Source: Vibrio algicola
GTDB lineage: Bacteria > Pseudomonadota > Gammaproteobacteria > Enterobacterales > Vibrionaceae
NCBI RefSeq assembly: GCF_009601765.2
Contig: NZ_CP045700.1
Span: 124,001 to 188,000 of the forward strand
Reading direction: 5' to 3'
DNA: 64,000 nt
Shown here in pieces: positions 11,575-22,226 of this stretch (position 1 is its first letter; the number at the start of each line of letters is the position of its first letter). The notes beneath the pieces were generated by a model. That model was given only the letters and a program-made list of their open reading frames with translations, ran no database searches and was not told where the DNA came from. The position numbers and the translations under genes are program-made.

Positions 11575-12068
11575 CCTCACCGCAGTTGCTCATGGCAGAG
11601 CACCTGCTCTCAAGTTTTAGCTGTGGCATTGACGATCTTGATGATTGGTTGATCAAAAAGGCCATCAAAAATCAAAACAGAAATAATACCAGAGTGTATG
11701 TGGTGGTAGACCAAACTACGGATCAAGTGGTGGGCTATTATGCGATTGCGATGGGATCTATTTTACGTGTCAGTGCCATTGGTTCATTAAGACGAAATAG
11801 CCCTGATCCCATTCCAATGGTGGTGCTGGCTCGGCTTGGTGTGCATCGCGATTTTCAACATCTTGGCATTGGCGCTGGGTTACTGAAGGACTGCGTGCTG
11901 AGATCGGTTCAAGCCATGAATGTAATTGGTGGGGCGGGTATTTTGGTTCACGCGATTGATGAGTCAGCCAAAAGCTTTTATAGCAAATTTGGATTTAGTG
12001 AATCAAGCTTTGATCCTTTACTCCTAATGGCAAGAACTTGCGATATAGAAGCAAGCCACTCTAATTGA
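11565..12068 (+). CDS. GNAT-type toxin (TacT-like tRNA acetyltransferase)
   Basis: A 167-residue GNAT acetyltransferase. The acetyl-CoA loop is readable as LGVHRDFQHLGIGAGLLKD, with the typical R/Q-x-x-G-x-G/A core, and the conserved SFYSKFGF-like block near the C-terminus (AKSFYSKFGFSES) holds the catalytic Tyr seen in TacT toxins. Known members acetylate the amino group of charged tRNA and stop translation. The pair with the DUF1778 gene supports a toxin role over a general acetyltransferase. Confidence 0.87.
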   Translation: MAITSPQLLMAEHLLSSFSCGIDDLDDWLIKKAIKNQNRNNTRVYVVVDQTTDQVVGYYAIAMGSILRVSAIGSLRRNSPDPIPMVVLARLGVHRDFQHLGIGAGLLKDCVLRSVQAMNVIGGAGILVHAIDESAKSFYSKFGFSESSFDPLLLMARTCDIEASHSN

Positions 12069-12259
12069 TGTGCGCTCTAGGCCCGTTGGTCTAAGTATGT
12101 TGAGCAATAAGTTATCCCCATAAAAGCAACACCACAACATCCGCGTTAAAATCAAGACGGGACTCTTTTTATAAATCTCTCAAGTATTATGAGGGAGGCG
12201 TCAAACCCTTGTGGTATCATGCGCGGGATTTTTGTTTTATTTCCTCTTGGAGTACACCT

Positions 12260-13591
12260 TTGCAATTTAAAGATATTGGTATAGATAATCGCTTACTGAA
12301 AAACTTACAGCACTATAATTTTTCCAAAGCGACTGAAATACAAAGTAAAGCCATCCCTGTTGCGATTGCTGGCAAAGACTTGTTGGCGTCATCAAAAACC
12401 GGTTCCGGTAAAACTTTGGCATTTGTGCTGCCTATGCTGCATAAAGCGCTTAAGACCAAATCTCTTTCTGCTAAAGATCCAAGAGGGGTGATTTTAGCGC
12501 CGACTCGTGAACTGGCGAAACAAGTCTTTGGTGAGTTGAAGTTTATGCTTGGTGGTTTGTCTTACACTGGCGCATTAATTGTTGGTGGTGAAAACTTTAA
12601 CGACCAAGTCAAAGCGTTGCGTAAATACCCACGCTTTATTGTGGCAACCCCAGGGCGTTTAGCCGATCACCTTGAGCATCGTTCATTGTTCTTAGAAGGC
12701 GTTGAAACCTTAGTTTTAGACGAAGCCGATCGCATGTTAGATCTGGGCTTTACCGCTGAATTACGTCGCATTAATAACGCCGCGAAACATCGTCGTCGTC
12801 AAACGTTAATGTTCTCAGCTACGCTCGATCATGCTGAAGTAAATGACTTGGCGAGCGAGCTTTTAAAAGATCCTAAACGTATTTCGGTTGGTGCTTCTGC
12901 GGAAGAGCATAAAGACATCGATCAATCATTCTACTTGTGTGATCACCTTGATCATAAAGAAGCGATTTTAGAGCGTTTGATTGAACAAGCTGAATATAAA
13001 CAAGTTATTATCTTTACCGCGACGCGTAGTGATACTGAGCGTTTGACGACTAAGTTAAACGAGATGAATTTAAAAGCGGTCGCGTTAAGTGGCGGCTTAA
13101 ATCAAACTCAACGTAATAATATTATGAGCCAGTTTGAGCGTGCCGTGCACAAAATTCTGGTGACAACCGACATCGCCTCGCGCGGTTTAGATATCGCTAA
13201 TGTGACCCACGTGATTAACTTCGATATGCCAAAACACACCGAAGAATATGTGCACCGTGTTGGTCGTACGGGTCGTGCGGGTAATCGTGGTACAGCGTAC
13301 TCTTTGGTTGGTCCAAAAGATTGGGTGAGCTTTAAAAATGTCGAACTGTACCTACAACAAGATCTAACCTTTACTGTGTTAGAAGGCTTGAAAGGTAAGT
13401 TTAAAGGCATTAAGCCACGCAAACCTATTGCCAAAAAAGGCGCCGCTAAAACGGGTAAAGTGGCGAAACAATCCACCACGCCGAAGAAGCAAGTTAACCG
13501 CGATAAGAGTTTCTATAAAAATGTGGCAGTGGGCGATGAAGTCTTTATGCCGAAGAAACGAAAAAATCCAATCGAGAAAGATGACGAGTAA
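12260..13591 (+). CDS. DEAD-box ATP-dependent RNA helicase
   Basis: All helicase motifs are present in order: Q motif (ATEIQSKAIP), Walker A (SSKTGSGKT), [16 protein letters not shown] in [28 protein letters not shown] and HRVGRTGRAG. The C-terminal ~75 residues are Lys/Arg-rich and likely bind RNA. I chose the TTG at 12260, which is preceded by TTGGAGT, because residues homologous to the family start there; a longer frame from 12209 has no support. It belongs to the SrmB/RhlE group, but I cannot assign a named orthologue. Confidence 0.9.
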   Translation: MQFKDIGIDNRLLKNLQHYNFSKATEIQSKAIPVAIAGKDLLASSKTGSGKTLAFVLPMLHKALKTKSLSAKDPRGVILAPTRELAKQVFGELKFMLGGLSYTGALIVGGENFNDQVKALRKYPRFIVATPGRLADHLEHRSLFLEGVETLVLDEADRMLDLGFTAELRRINNAAKHRRRQTLMFSATLDHAEVNDLASELLKDPKRISVGASAEEHKDIDQSFYLCDHLDHKEAILERLIEQAEYKQVIIFTATRSDTERLTTKLNEMNLKAVALSGGLNQTQRNNIMSQFERAVHKILVTTDIASRGLDIANVTHVINFDMPKHTEEYVHRVGRTGRAGNRGTAYSLVGPKDWVSFKNVELYLQQDLTFTVLEGLKGKFKGIKPRKPIAKKGAAKTGKVAKQSTTPKKQVNRDKSFYKNVAVGDEVFMPKKRKNPIEKDDE

Positions 13592-13631
13592 GCGAGTCTC
13601 AATACTCTGATTGAAGTCATTAGGTATAAAC

Positions 13632-13668
13632 ATAACAGCTGAATCGCTCTGGTCGATTCAGCTGTTAT
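13632..13668 (+). terminator. Perfect 15-bp stem-loop after the helicase gene
   Basis: ATAACAGCTGAATCG pairs exactly with CGATTCAGCTGTTAT across a 7-base loop, 40 bp past the helicase stop. The T tract after it is short (TGTATTT), so it may be a weak terminator or an mRNA 3'-end stabiliser. Confidence 0.55.
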
Positions 13669-13687
13669 TGTATTTGGGAACCGTAGT

Positions 13688-14605
13688 ATGAAATTAAACA
13701 ACACTCCCGTGACTCAACACTGCTTTGCTGGTCATTCTTTTTATCTTAAAAGAGACGATCTGCTCCACCCTGAATTTTCTGGCAACAAGGCTCGAAAATT
13801 TATGGCTCTGCTTGAAAACGACTACCCCAATGTGACCACTCTGATTGGCTATGGTTCGCCCCAAGCAAATTCTCTATACAGCTTGGCGGCATTAGCTAAA
13901 CTGAAAGGTTGGACGCTAGAATTCTATGTTGCGCATATTCCTTCTTGGCTAAAACAAAACCCTCTCGGTAATTTTCAAGCCGCACGCGAACTTGGCGCGA
14001 AAATCATCGATCTGAAAGCATTAGGTTGCGATCTTTCACCACATCAGTATATCGAACAAATCCGGCTGGCTGCTGCGGATGCCAATCAAGGCTGTTTATT
14101 TGTCCCCGAAGGTGGACGCAGCCCGATCGCAGAATTTGGCATTCAACAATTAGCGCAAGAAATACGTCACTGGGTGCAAGATCAAAATATGGATGACCTT
14201 ACCGTTGCGTTACCCTCAGGTACTGGCACTACTGCCTTGTATTTGCATAAGCATCTGCAAGCGCACAATATCAATGTGATCACCTGTGCTTGTGTCGGAG
14301 GAGAGGCGTATTTAACCCAGCAATTTGACAGCTTAGGCGAAACCAGTCACCCACAAATACTGTCGAGTTCAGAAAAGCCCAAGCACCAGTTTGGCAAGCT
14401 GTATGGCGCGGATTATCAAATATGGCAAGCGCTTAAACAGCAAACCGAGGTTGAGTTTGAACTGCTATACGATCCGTATATGTGGCAATGTTTAGCCACT
14501 TGGTTTGAAAGCCACCCCGATCAGAAACTCATGTATATCCATCAAGGTGGTTTATTGGGTAATACCAGTATGGAAAAGCGTTATCAGCGTAAGTTTGATC
14601 ATTAA
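13688..14605 (+). CDS. ACC deaminase / D-cysteine desulfhydrase-family PLP enzyme
   Basis: A fold-type II PLP enzyme of 305 residues. FYLKRDDLLHPEFSGNKARK holds the likely PLP-binding Lys, GYGSPQANSLYSLAALAKL follows, the phosphate loop appears as LPSGTGTTALYL, and PEGGRSPIAEFG matches the family. The two known activities are opening of 1-aminocyclopropane-1-carboxylate and H2S release from D-cysteine; the sequence alone does not decide between them. It sits alone between the stem-loop and speB. Confidence 0.8.
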   Translation: MKLNNTPVTQHCFAGHSFYLKRDDLLHPEFSGNKARKFMALLENDYPNVTTLIGYGSPQANSLYSLAALAKLKGWTLEFYVAHIPSWLKQNPLGNFQAARELGAKIIDLKALGCDLSPHQYIEQIRLAAADANQGCLFVPEGGRSPIAEFGIQQLAQEIRHWVQDQNMDDLTVALPSGTGTTALYLHKHLQAHNINVITCACVGGEAYLTQQFDSLGETSHPQILSSSEKPKHQFGKLYGADYQIWQALKQQTEVEFELLYDPYMWQCLATWFESHPDQKLMYIHQGGLLGNTSMEKRYQRKFDH

Positions 14606-14637
14606 TAGATAATGGCATGTTTGGAATGGGCATAAAA

Positions 14638-14684
14638 AAGCGCCTGACAAGTCTCTTTCTAGTTGAAAATGTATAAGGCGCTGA
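14638..14684. terminator. Possible terminator between convergent genes
   Basis: AGCGCC pairs with GGCGCT across a long loop of about 35 bases, preceded by a run of A on the plus strand (a T run for the minus strand, past speB). The long loop makes it weak. Confidence 0.35.
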
Positions 14685-14722
14685 TTAATATTGTTAGTTA
14701 TGGCTAGAAAGCTATTATGCTG

Positions 14723-15682
14723 TCATTGGTTAGTGTTATCTATACACTCGCTTTCAAGTCGTTGCTGAGTCCATAAATACAACAGATCCAATGCAATGGT
14801 CGCGCCAGCTAAAGCGGTCACATCACTGTGATCATACGGTGGCGATACCTCCACTACATCCATACCCACTAAGTTAATTCCTTGCAGGTTGCGTAAAATT
14901 TTAAGCACTTTATCCGAACTCATGCCGCCGCATACTGGTGTGCCGGTTCCTGGCGCAAAGGCCGGATCTAGGCAATCAATATCGAAGGTTAAATACACAG
15001 GTTTATCCCCGACGATGGCTTTCACTTGTTCGACGATGTGCGCCGCAGTCAGATCATTGGCTTGCATCGCATTAATCACATTAAAGCCGTGATCTTGCTG
15101 TTTGTACTCGGTGCGGATCCCAATTTGCACTGAATGTTCACGCGAGATCAGCCCTTCGTTCGGCGCATGGTAAAACATGGTGCCGTGATCATAACGGCTG
15201 CCATTACTGTATGTGTCGGTATGGGCATCAAAATGAATTAACGCCATTTCACCGTATTTTTTCGCATGCGCGCGCAGCAGCGGTAGGGTGATGAAGTGAT
15301 CACCACCTAAGCTTAATAACGTTTTTCCACTGTTAATGATCTCGCTTGCTGCGGCTTGTAGGCGTTGGGTTAAATCCTCCGCATCGCCGCAATCAAATAC
15401 CAAATCGCCCGCATCGACCACTTTGGTGTGTTTGATTAGATTAAACTCCCACGGAAATTTTTTGCCTTCCCATGCGAGATTAACCGAGGCGCGACGGATC
15501 GCATCTGGCCCCATACGAGCGCCGGCACGACCCGAAGTTGCCATATCAAACGGCACCCCAAGTACCACCACATCCGCATCAGCTTCGACGGGATTTTGCA
15601 CCATAGGACGACGTAAAAAGCTCATCGAGTTTGAATACAGTGAGTTATCTGGTTTGCTAAACAAATCATTAAATTGACTCAT
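14723..15682 (-). CDS. speB: Agmatinase
   Basis: An ureohydrolase that splits agmatine into putrescine and urea. The Mn-binding motifs are complete: GGDHFI, DAHTD ([12 protein letters not shown]) and the later [16 protein letters not shown]. Length 319, near the 306 of the E. coli enzyme. I prefer the ATG at 15682, with GGTGGA upstream; a GTG five codons earlier is the alternative. It lies immediately after speA, so the two form an arginine-to-putrescine operon. Confidence 0.93.
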   Translation of the reverse strand: MSQFNDLFSKPDNSLYSNSMSFLRRPMVQNPVEADADVVVLGVPFDMATSGRAGARMGPDAIRRASVNLAWEGKKFPWEFNLIKHTKVVDAGDLVFDCGDAEDLTQRLQAAASEIINSGKTLLSLGGDHFITLPLLRAHAKKYGEMALIHFDAHTDTYSNGSRYDHGTMFYHAPNEGLISREHSVQIGIRTEYKQQDHGFNVINAMQANDLTAAHIVEQVKAIVGDKPVYLTFDIDCLDPAFAPGTGTPVCGGMSSDKVLKILRNLQGINLVGMDVVEVSPPYDHSDVTALAGATIALDLLYLWTQQRLESECIDNTNQ

Positions 15683-15699
15683 GTTGTTTTCATCCACCG

Positions 15700-17613
15700 T
15701 TATAAATCTTCTAAATAAGTGTAACCAGTTAAGCCTTGCTCGAGCTCTGCCATGATCTTGTCTTGCTCACTGCCATCCACTCTGCTGGTGACTAATTCGC
15801 GATAGTTACGGCGAATATCATCCACATCGATATGCACGTAGCGCAACATATCTTCGACCGTATCACCTTCATTAATCGAGATAATTTCTGGCTCGCCTTT
15901 TTCATTGACGTTCACCACCACAGAGTGACTGTCACCAAACAAGTTGTGCATGTCGCCTAAAATTTCTTGATAGGCGCCAACAAGGAAAAAGCCGATGTGA
16001 TACGGCGTGTCTTTATTCCAACGTGGCACTGGCAAAGTGGTTTCAATACCTTGACCGTCTACATATTGATCAATCACACCATCTGAATCACACGTAATAT
16101 CTAGCATCACTGCGCGAGTTTGTTCCACTTGGTTCAAGTTGCTCAGTGGCATCACAGGGAACACCTGATCAATGCCCCATGCATCTGGTAGTGATTGGAA
16201 CAAAGAGAAATTGACGAAGAATTTATCCGCCAAACGCTCATTTAACGCATCCAAAATTGGACGATGAAAACGGTTGTTATTGTTCAATTGCATGCGTAAT
16301 TCATAGCAAATTCGCAAACACACTTGCTCTGCCCAAGCGCGATGGTGCAAATTAATCATGCCGGTAGCAAATTGATTATGTGCTTCGGCTAAATCACTTT
16401 GAGTGTCGTTGTAAATTTCAATCAAGGCGCGATCATCGGTGCCATGAGACAGAATTTCCCAGTTGCGCCACATGTTATGCAATAGCGTCGGAGCGTCGTT
16501 TTCTGGTGCTTCAATATCTTCTGCTTTGTAGCTTTCTGTGCCAATAACATTGGTGATCAATACCGCATGGTGCGCCGTTAATGAACGCCCAGACTCCGAA
16601 ATAATCGCAGGGGTTGGTTGGCCGTATTGCTCGCAAATATCGCCAATGGTCGAGACGATATTGCGCGCGTATTCGGCCAAGCCGTAGTTCATTGAACTGT
16701 GCGATTGGCTACGCGTCCCATCGTAATCCACTGCCAAGCCGCCGCCGACATCCATATAATCTAACGTCGCGCCCAATTCACGCAGCTCACAGTAAAAACG
16801 TGCCGCTTCACTTACGCCATTGCGTACATCTCGAATATTGGCCATTTGTGACCCAAGATGGAAATGCACTAACTGCAAGGTGGCTAATTGGTCTTCTGCT
16901 TTCAAGCGATTGATCACGGTTAACACTTGGTTTGCCGATAAGCCAAATTTCGATTTTTCGCCACCACTGGATTGCCATTTCCCCGCACCTTGCGAAGCCA
17001 AACGAATACGCAAGCCCATGCGCGGTGTGACGCCTAATGATTTCGCTTCAGACAACACCAGATCAAGCTCAGACAGTTTCTCGAGCACGATGAAAACCTT
17101 GTGGCCGAGCTTCTCACCAATAAGGGCTAAACGAACGTATTCACGATCTTTATAGCCATTACACACGATCACAGAACTGGCTTGTTGCGCTAATGCCAAT
17201 ACTGCCAATAATTCTGGTTTGCTGCCCGCCTCAAGCCCCAATTGTTTGTGCTCAAGTTCGGCTTGGCTAGCTAAAATCTCATCCACCACTTCTTTTTGTT
17301 GGTTCACTTTAATTGGGTAAACCAATAGGTAGCGGTTGTTGTAATTGTATTCTTCGATCGCTTGGTTAAACGCATCACAAACATTATGCACACGTTGATG
17401 CAAGATCTGCGGAAAACGAACTAAGGCTGGCAGGGTTAAATTCTGCGCTTCAATCTGCTTTACAATCGCACTTAATGGCACTTGCTGATGCTCACCATCG
17501 GCACGAGGAGAAACCGTCATTTCACCTGCATCATTAATGCCATAGAAGCCTTGGCTCCAGTGACGCACATTGTAGTTAGCTCGGATTTGCTCTAAGTTCA
17601 AAGATTTTTCCAC
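15700..17613 (-). CDS. speA: Biosynthetic arginine decarboxylase
   Basis: A PLP-dependent fold-type III decarboxylase, arginine to agmatine. The PLP Lys lies in [15 protein letters not shown], the GGG phosphate motif in [13 protein letters not shown], and the active Cys region in [17 protein letters not shown]. At 637 residues it is the full SpeA length. It starts at GTG 17613. The stop falls 15-17 bases before the speB start. Confidence 0.95.
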   Translation of the reverse strand: MEKSLNLEQIRANYNVRHWSQGFYGINDAGEMTVSPRADGEHQQVPLSAIVKQIEAQNLTLPALVRFPQILHQRVHNVCDAFNQAIEEYNYNNRYLLVYPIKVNQQKEVVDEILASQAELEHKQLGLEAGSKPELLAVLALAQQASSVIVCNGYKDREYVRLALIGEKLGHKVFIVLEKLSELDLVLSEAKSLGVTPRMGLRIRLASQGAGKWQSSGGEKSKFGLSANQVLTVINRLKAEDQLATLQLVHFHLGSQMANIRDVRNGVSEAARFYCELRELGATLDYMDVGGGLAVDYDGTRSQSHSSMNYGLAEYARNIVSTIGDICEQYGQPTPAIISESGRSLTAHHAVLITNVIGTESYKAEDIEAPENDAPTLLHNMWRNWEILSHGTDDRALIEIYNDTQSDLAEAHNQFATGMINLHHRAWAEQVCLRICYELRMQLNNNNRFHRPILDALNERLADKFFVNFSLFQSLPDAWGIDQVFPVMPLSNLNQVEQTRAVMLDITCDSDGVIDQYVDGQGIETTLPVPRWNKDTPYHIGFFLVGAYQEILGDMHNLFGDSHSVVVNVNEKGEPEIISINEGDTVEDMLRYVHIDVDDIRRNYRELVTSRVDGSEQDKIMAELEQGLTGYTYLEDL

Positions 17614-18367
17614 ATCGGTATCTCGCTATAAGTAATTGAAACGGATTTTCATGTTAATCAACAACCTAACGCGTTAGTCCAACGTTTGGTTGCGATCGAA
17701 TTCACGCGCATTAACGTATATATATGAGATGGAGTCCAATGAGAAAATTTTGTGGTTAGCACAAGAGAATTAGATTAATGGTGAGGAACGGTAGTGGCTT
17801 ATTTGAATATTGAGTGGTGAGCCCTTCGGCGATCAACCGCACATCCCTGTGCACAAGAAGCCTCACCAAGTATCCATGATTGTTGTATCAAATAGAGCAC
17901 TTCCACCAAGCAAAATTTAGGAAGGGTTGGGGTGTTTCTGCCCAATTCCTAGTTAGGATTAGAATTTATCTCAATACATTAAGTATCCTTTTGAACGGTA
18001 AATCGATTCTCTGTCTCGCTCTGTGTGTATATACAGTTATAATTCAATTTTGTGAGTATTAAGCAGTTTTGCGTGAAAGCGAGAACTTATGTTTAGATGT
18101 GACTAATCAGACTCAATTTTAAGTAATTGTTAATTAACAATAATATATAAACATTGAAAGTTCACACCTGTCACAACTGGCTCGCTAAACCCAGTTCTCG
18201 CTTTCTCCATCGCATAAAATCGGCTAAATGCTTTTAAAAAACCGTTATTAGAGTATCTTATGGCAATAAATGAAGTGATTAGCAGCGATCGTGTGTAAAA
18301 TCTATTCGGGTTTATCTGAATTTCTTGCTAATACACTGTTAGTTTACCAATATAATTCGGAGTCATA
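17614..18367. other. AT-rich intergenic stretch upstream of speA and the DUF4238 gene
   Basis: 754 bp without a gene I can support. It holds short palindromes near 17664-17690 (CCTAACGCGTTAGT and CCAACGTTTGG) close to the speA start, and a spaced inverted repeat at 18075 and 18193 listed separately. Base composition becomes AT-rich from about 17930, like the DUF4238 gene. It could include the 5' boundary of an integron cassette, but I cannot fix that point. Confidence 0.4.
18075..18205. repeat. Spaced inverted repeat (13-bp arms)
   Basis: GAAAGCGAGAACT at 18075-18087 and its exact complement AGTTCTCGCTTTC at 18193-18205, separated by 105 AT-rich bases. It lies 160 bp before the DUF4238 gene. 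Role unknown. Confidence 0.6.
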
Positions 18368-19372
18368 ATGACGAGAGTATCTAAGCTTTCTACTGATGTG
18401 AAAAAACAACATACGGTTCCTAGATTTTTATTGAATAATTTTGGGAGCGAAACAAAAGGCAAAAGAAAGCAGTTATTTACCTTTGATAAACAAAATGAGA
18501 AAAGTTACCCACAATCAGTAAATGATGCATCAACTAGAAATACGTTTTATAACCTTAGCGAGCATCCTGATAAGGCGAGTTTAGAACCTATTTTAGGCAT
18601 TTATGAAACTAAAGCGGCCCCAATAATAGATAAAATTGTTTCTGACAGAAACATAAGTCAACTTACTGAAGATGAAAAAATTATATTAGCGACATTTACT
18701 GCTGTTCAAAGGGCGAGGTCATTTGGGGAATTAAAAAAAATAAATCATTCAATAAAAGCTATAGCATCAAAATTAGAAAATATAGGAGCAACAAAATCTC
18801 AAGTAGAGGAACAATTAGGGAATGAAGATTCAGCCGAAAGAAAAAACTTATTTTTACAAATGATCTTAGATCAAACTGATGTAATTACTCATTTGATGAA
18901 TAAAGACTGGATTCTCTACGAAACTGATAAAGAAAACCCTTACTATATTTCAGACAATCCCGTTACGCTTTATAACGATATAGATATGAGCCCCTATGGA
19001 AACTTGGGTTTTGCACTTAAAGGAATTCAAGTCCATTTACCAATTTCTACTACTTTAACTTTAGCATTTACTTGTCCATCTATCTCTGAAAAAGCTTTAA
19101 AAGCAAAACAACAAGCTGAGCAAATTATAGCTATGCAAAATGTATTTTCTACTAAATTTGAAATACTAACCGGCGTTATAGATTATGGTAAGGCCTATGA
19201 AAATGGAACTCCTAAGAAGCAAACTCCTGATAATGCACGTTTTCTTAATAGCCTCCAAGTTCAGTTTTCAGAGCAGTATATTTATTGTGAAAAAAATACA
19301 TTTTCTCTGGCAAAAGAAATGATTTCAGATGATACCCGATATAAATCAGGTCTGAGGGCTAAGGTAAACTAA
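18368..19372 (+). CDS. DUF4238 protein, probable integron cassette gene
   Basis: A 334-residue protein whose N-terminus (KKQHTVPRFLLNNF) carries the QH-x-VP-x-FLL signature of DUF4238. A second family feature is the ...ISDNPVTLYN segment near residue 200. The function of the family is unknown. Codon use and composition are clearly more AT-rich than the neighbouring speA and ppsA genes, and an attC-like site begins at its stop codon, so it looks transferred. The start has CGGAG about 7 bases before it. There is no signal peptide or membrane helix. Confidence 0.82.
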   Translation: MTRVSKLSTDVKKQHTVPRFLLNNFGSETKGKRKQLFTFDKQNEKSYPQSVNDASTRNTFYNLSEHPDKASLEPILGIYETKAAPIIDKIVSDRNISQLTEDEKIILATFTAVQRARSFGELKKINHSIKAIASKLENIGATKSQVEEQLGNEDSAERKNLFLQMILDQTDVITHLMNKDWILYETDKENPYYISDNPVTLYNDIDMSPYGNLGFALKGIQVHLPISTTLTLAFTCPSISEKALKAKQQAEQIIAMQNVFSTKFEILTGVIDYGKAYENGTPKKQTPDNARFLNSLQVQFSEQYIYCEKNTFSLAKEMISDDTRYKSGLRAKVN

Positions 19373-19467
19373 CAAGTTGCTCAAGCAGGACAAAATACAG
19401 TTGGTTTTTTGCTCGTGCCTCGCTTATTTTAACCAACTATATTTTGCCTCTTAGCAAGGCGTTACTT
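19364..19467 (+). other. Integron attC recombination site (Vibrio-repeat-like)
   Basis: About 100 bp of imperfect palindrome directly after the DUF4238 stop. The left arm (19370-19404: TAACAAGTTGCTCAAG and then GGACAAAATACAGTTGG) pairs with the right arm (19433-19463: CCAACTATATTTTGCC and then TCTTAGCAAGGCGTTA) with a few unpaired bases, as in attC sites. It ends in GGCGTTAC, where integrase would cut at G/TT. The R'' box is degenerate. The arms resemble the Vibrio cassette repeats in layout (AAC at the left end, TTAG then GGCGTTA at the right). Confidence 0.75.
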
Positions 19468-19576
19468 CTTCCGTACATCAACTAATCCGTAATTTACTAC
19501 ATAAGTAAAACCTGTAACTCGGAAATGTCCAAAAGTAAGTCTAGGTTAATATTTGAATGTGTAAGTCCAAAACTTC

Positions 19577-19610
19577 AAAAAAAATGAGCTCAACTGAGCT
19601 CATTTTTATT
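19577..19610. terminator. Bidirectional terminator between DUF4238 insert and ppsA
   Basis: AAATGAGCTCA-ACTGAGCTCATTT forms a stem with A run before and T run after, so it can act on both strands. Confidence 0.8.
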
Positions 19611-19637
19611 CAATCAAACATCTCTATCTAATCGTCA

Positions 19638-22040
19638 TTACTTCACTTTTTCACCCAAGTGTAACCAAGTTTCGAGTACGGTATCAGGGTTTAATGATAC
19701 CGAATCAATGCCTTGTTCCATTAACCATTGAGCCAGATCGTCGTGATCTGATGGGCCTTGGCCACAAATTCCCACGTATTTTCCGGCTTTATTGGCCGCT
19801 TTTATTGCCATTGCTAACATGGCTTTAACCGCAGGGTTTCGCTCGTCAAACATGTGAGCAATTTCGCCAGAATCTCGATCCAGCCCTAGGGTTAATTGGG
19901 TCATGTCGTTAGAACCAATCGAGAAGCCATCAAAGTATTTTAAGAAGTCTTCTGCCAAAATCGCATTCGATGGCAGCTCGCACATCATGATCACTTTTAA
20001 GCCATCTTCACCGCGTTTAAGATCAAACTTAGCAAGAAGGTCAATCACGCCAGCGGCTTCGTTAGTGGTGCGCACAAATGGGATCATGATTTCGACGTTC
20101 TTTAAGCCCATTTTATTGCGAACTCGTTTCATCGCTTCACATTCCAACGCAAAACAATCTTGGAATTTAGGTGAGATATAACGCGAAGCACCACGGAATC
20201 CTAGCATTGGGTTTTCTTCGGTTGGCTCGTAATTGATGCCGCCGACGAGGTTACGGTACTCATTCGATTTAAAATCCGACATCCGCACAATCACACGTTT
20301 TGGCCAGAAAGCCGCTGCCAGTGTGGAAATCCCTTCGGTTAATTTTTCAATATAGAATTCAACTGGATTCGCGTAACCGACAATACGTTGATCAATTTCT
20401 GCTTTCAGTTCATCCGATTGCTGGGCGTAATTTAGCAACGCTTTAGGGTGAATGCCGATCATTTTATTAATGATGAATTCTAAACGCGCTAAACCAACAC
20501 CTTCATTGGGAATACAAGCAAAGTCGAATGCACGATCGGGGTTGCCGACATTCATCATCACTTTTAACGGTAAATCGGGCAGGTCGGTGACAGAAGATCG
20601 CTTGATTTCAAAGTCCAATTCGCCTTCATACACAAACCCTGTTTCGCCTTGTGAACACGATACAGTCACACGCTGACCATCTTTGAGTTTGCTGGTGGCA
20701 TCCCCACAACCGACCACCGCAGGAATGCCGAGCTCACGCGCAATGATGGCGGCGTGGCAAGTACGTCCACCACGGTTGGTCACAATCGCCGCGGCTTTTT
20801 TCATTACCGGTTCCCAATCTGGATCGGTCATGTCGGCCACTAATACATCGCCCACTTGCACTTGATCCATTTCATCTAGGCTTTTCACTACTCGAACCAC
20901 ACCGGCGCCAATACGCTGGCCAATCGCGCGGCCTTCGATAATGGTTTGGCTGGCGGCTTGATCGTCTAATTGGAAGCGCTCCATGACTTGTTGATCATCA
21001 CGCGAGCGCACCGTTTCAGGGCGAGCTTGAACAATCAACAATTCACCAGTAATGCCATCTTTTGCCCACTCAATATCCATTGGGCGGCCGTAATGTTTTT
21101 CAATGATCAGCGCTTGTTTGGCTAATTCTTGAATTTCATCATCGTTTAGAGAGTATTGGCGACGTTCTTCATCGGTGGTGTCGATAATTTCGACTTGAGT
21201 GCCGATCTCTTTGCCATCGGCGTAGATCATTTTAATTTGTTTGGAGCCAAAGGTTCGGCGCACTACCGCTGGGTTTCCGGCTTGTAGGGTTGGCTTGTGG
21301 ACATAAAATTCATCAGGGTTAACCGCGCCTTGCACCACCATTTCGCCCAAGCCCCAAGAGGAAGTAATGAAGACCACTTGGTCAAAGCCCGATTCGGTAT
21401 CAAGAGTGAACATGACGCCAGAAGAGGCTTTGTCAGAACGCACCATGCGCTGAATCCCCGCAGACAATGCCACGCCTTTATGATCAAAGCCTTGGTGAAC
21501 GCGATAGGAGATAGCGCGATCGTTAAATAATGAAGCAAAGACATGTTTGGCGGCTTCGATAACGGCGTCAATGCCACGCACGTTTAAAAAGGTTTCTTGT
21601 TGGCCTGCAAACGAGGCATCGGGCAGATCTTCTGCGGTTGCTGAGGAGCGAACCGCAACAGAAAGCATATCGTCGCCATTACCCAGTTGTTTATAAAATT
21701 CGCGGATCCCGTTTTCTAGATCGGCAGGGAAGGGAGCATCAAGGACCCATTGGCGGATCGTGCTGCCTGCTTTTTTAAGAGCGTTCACATCATCAACATC
21801 GAGCTCATCAAGTAGCTGATAGATTCGATCATTTAGTTGGTTAGCGTCTAAAAATTGGTTAAAGGCAAAAGCCGTTGTTGCGTACCCATTTGGTACTTTT
21901 ACGCCAGCATTTGAAAGATTTGCGACCATTTCGCCTAAAGACGCGTTCTTTCCCCCGACTTTATCAACATCATTAATTGATAAAGCATCATACCAAACCA
22001 CATTTTTATCCACGGGCAACTCTCCTGTATTTCTCATCAT
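19638..22040 (-). CDS. ppsA: Phosphoenolpyruvate synthase
   Basis: Makes PEP from pyruvate and ATP in gluconeogenesis. The domains are in normal order: an N-terminal ATP-grasp domain (residues ~15-350; [10 protein letters not shown] at the start), the swivelling phosphohistidine domain with the active His in [18 protein letters not shown] (~residue 430), and the C-terminal PEP/pyruvate barrel with [19 protein letters not shown] and the GICGQ motif with its Cys. 800 residues is the expected length. It is divergent from its regulator ppsR across 186 bp, and is a classic target of Cra activation, although I saw no clear Cra site here. Confidence 0.96.
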   Translation of the reverse strand: MMRNTGELPVDKNVVWYDALSINDVDKVGGKNASLGEMVANLSNAGVKVPNGYATTAFAFNQFLDANQLNDRIYQLLDELDVDDVNALKKAGSTIRQWVLDAPFPADLENGIREFYKQLGNGDDMLSVAVRSSATAEDLPDASFAGQQETFLNVRGIDAVIEAAKHVFASLFNDRAISYRVHQGFDHKGVALSAGIQRMVRSDKASSGVMFTLDTESGFDQVVFITSSWGLGEMVVQGAVNPDEFYVHKPTLQAGNPAVVRRTFGSKQIKMIYADGKEIGTQVEIIDTTDEERRQYSLNDDEIQELAKQALIIEKHYGRPMDIEWAKDGITGELLIVQARPETVRSRDDQQVMERFQLDDQAASQTIIEGRAIGQRIGAGVVRVVKSLDEMDQVQVGDVLVADMTDPDWEPVMKKAAAIVTNRGGRTCHAAIIARELGIPAVVGCGDATSKLKDGQRVTVSCSQGETGFVYEGELDFEIKRSSVTDLPDLPLKVMMNVGNPDRAFDFACIPNEGVGLARLEFIINKMIGIHPKALLNYAQQSDELKAEIDQRIVGYANPVEFYIEKLTEGISTLAAAFWPKRVIVRMSDFKSNEYRNLVGGINYEPTEENPMLGFRGASRYISPKFQDCFALECEAMKRVRNKMGLKNVEIMIPFVRTTNEAAGVIDLLAKFDLKRGEDGLKVIMMCELPSNAILAEDFLKYFDGFSIGSNDMTQLTLGLDRDSGEIAHMFDERNPAVKAMLAMAIKAANKAGKYVGICGQGPSDHDDLAQWLMEQGIDSVSLNPDTVLETWLHLGEKVK

Positions 22041-22226
22041 AAATTTAAGTTAATCAATGTGGGATCATTCACATTGTTTTGCTAAAAATCAGTTTATGGT
22101 CAATGTGCCGATCTATATTCAGTGGTGGCAAGCTGTAAAAAAAAACGTGTGAAATTTTGGTTGTGTTTTTTTACACCTCGATCACACTGATAACCTGACA
22201 GGGACTTACCGAGGATTCAACTTCTT

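Noticed and set aside
13632..13668. Cra operator after the helicase gene
   Set aside because: The half sites resemble Cra but are separated by a 7-base loop; a stem-loop fits better.
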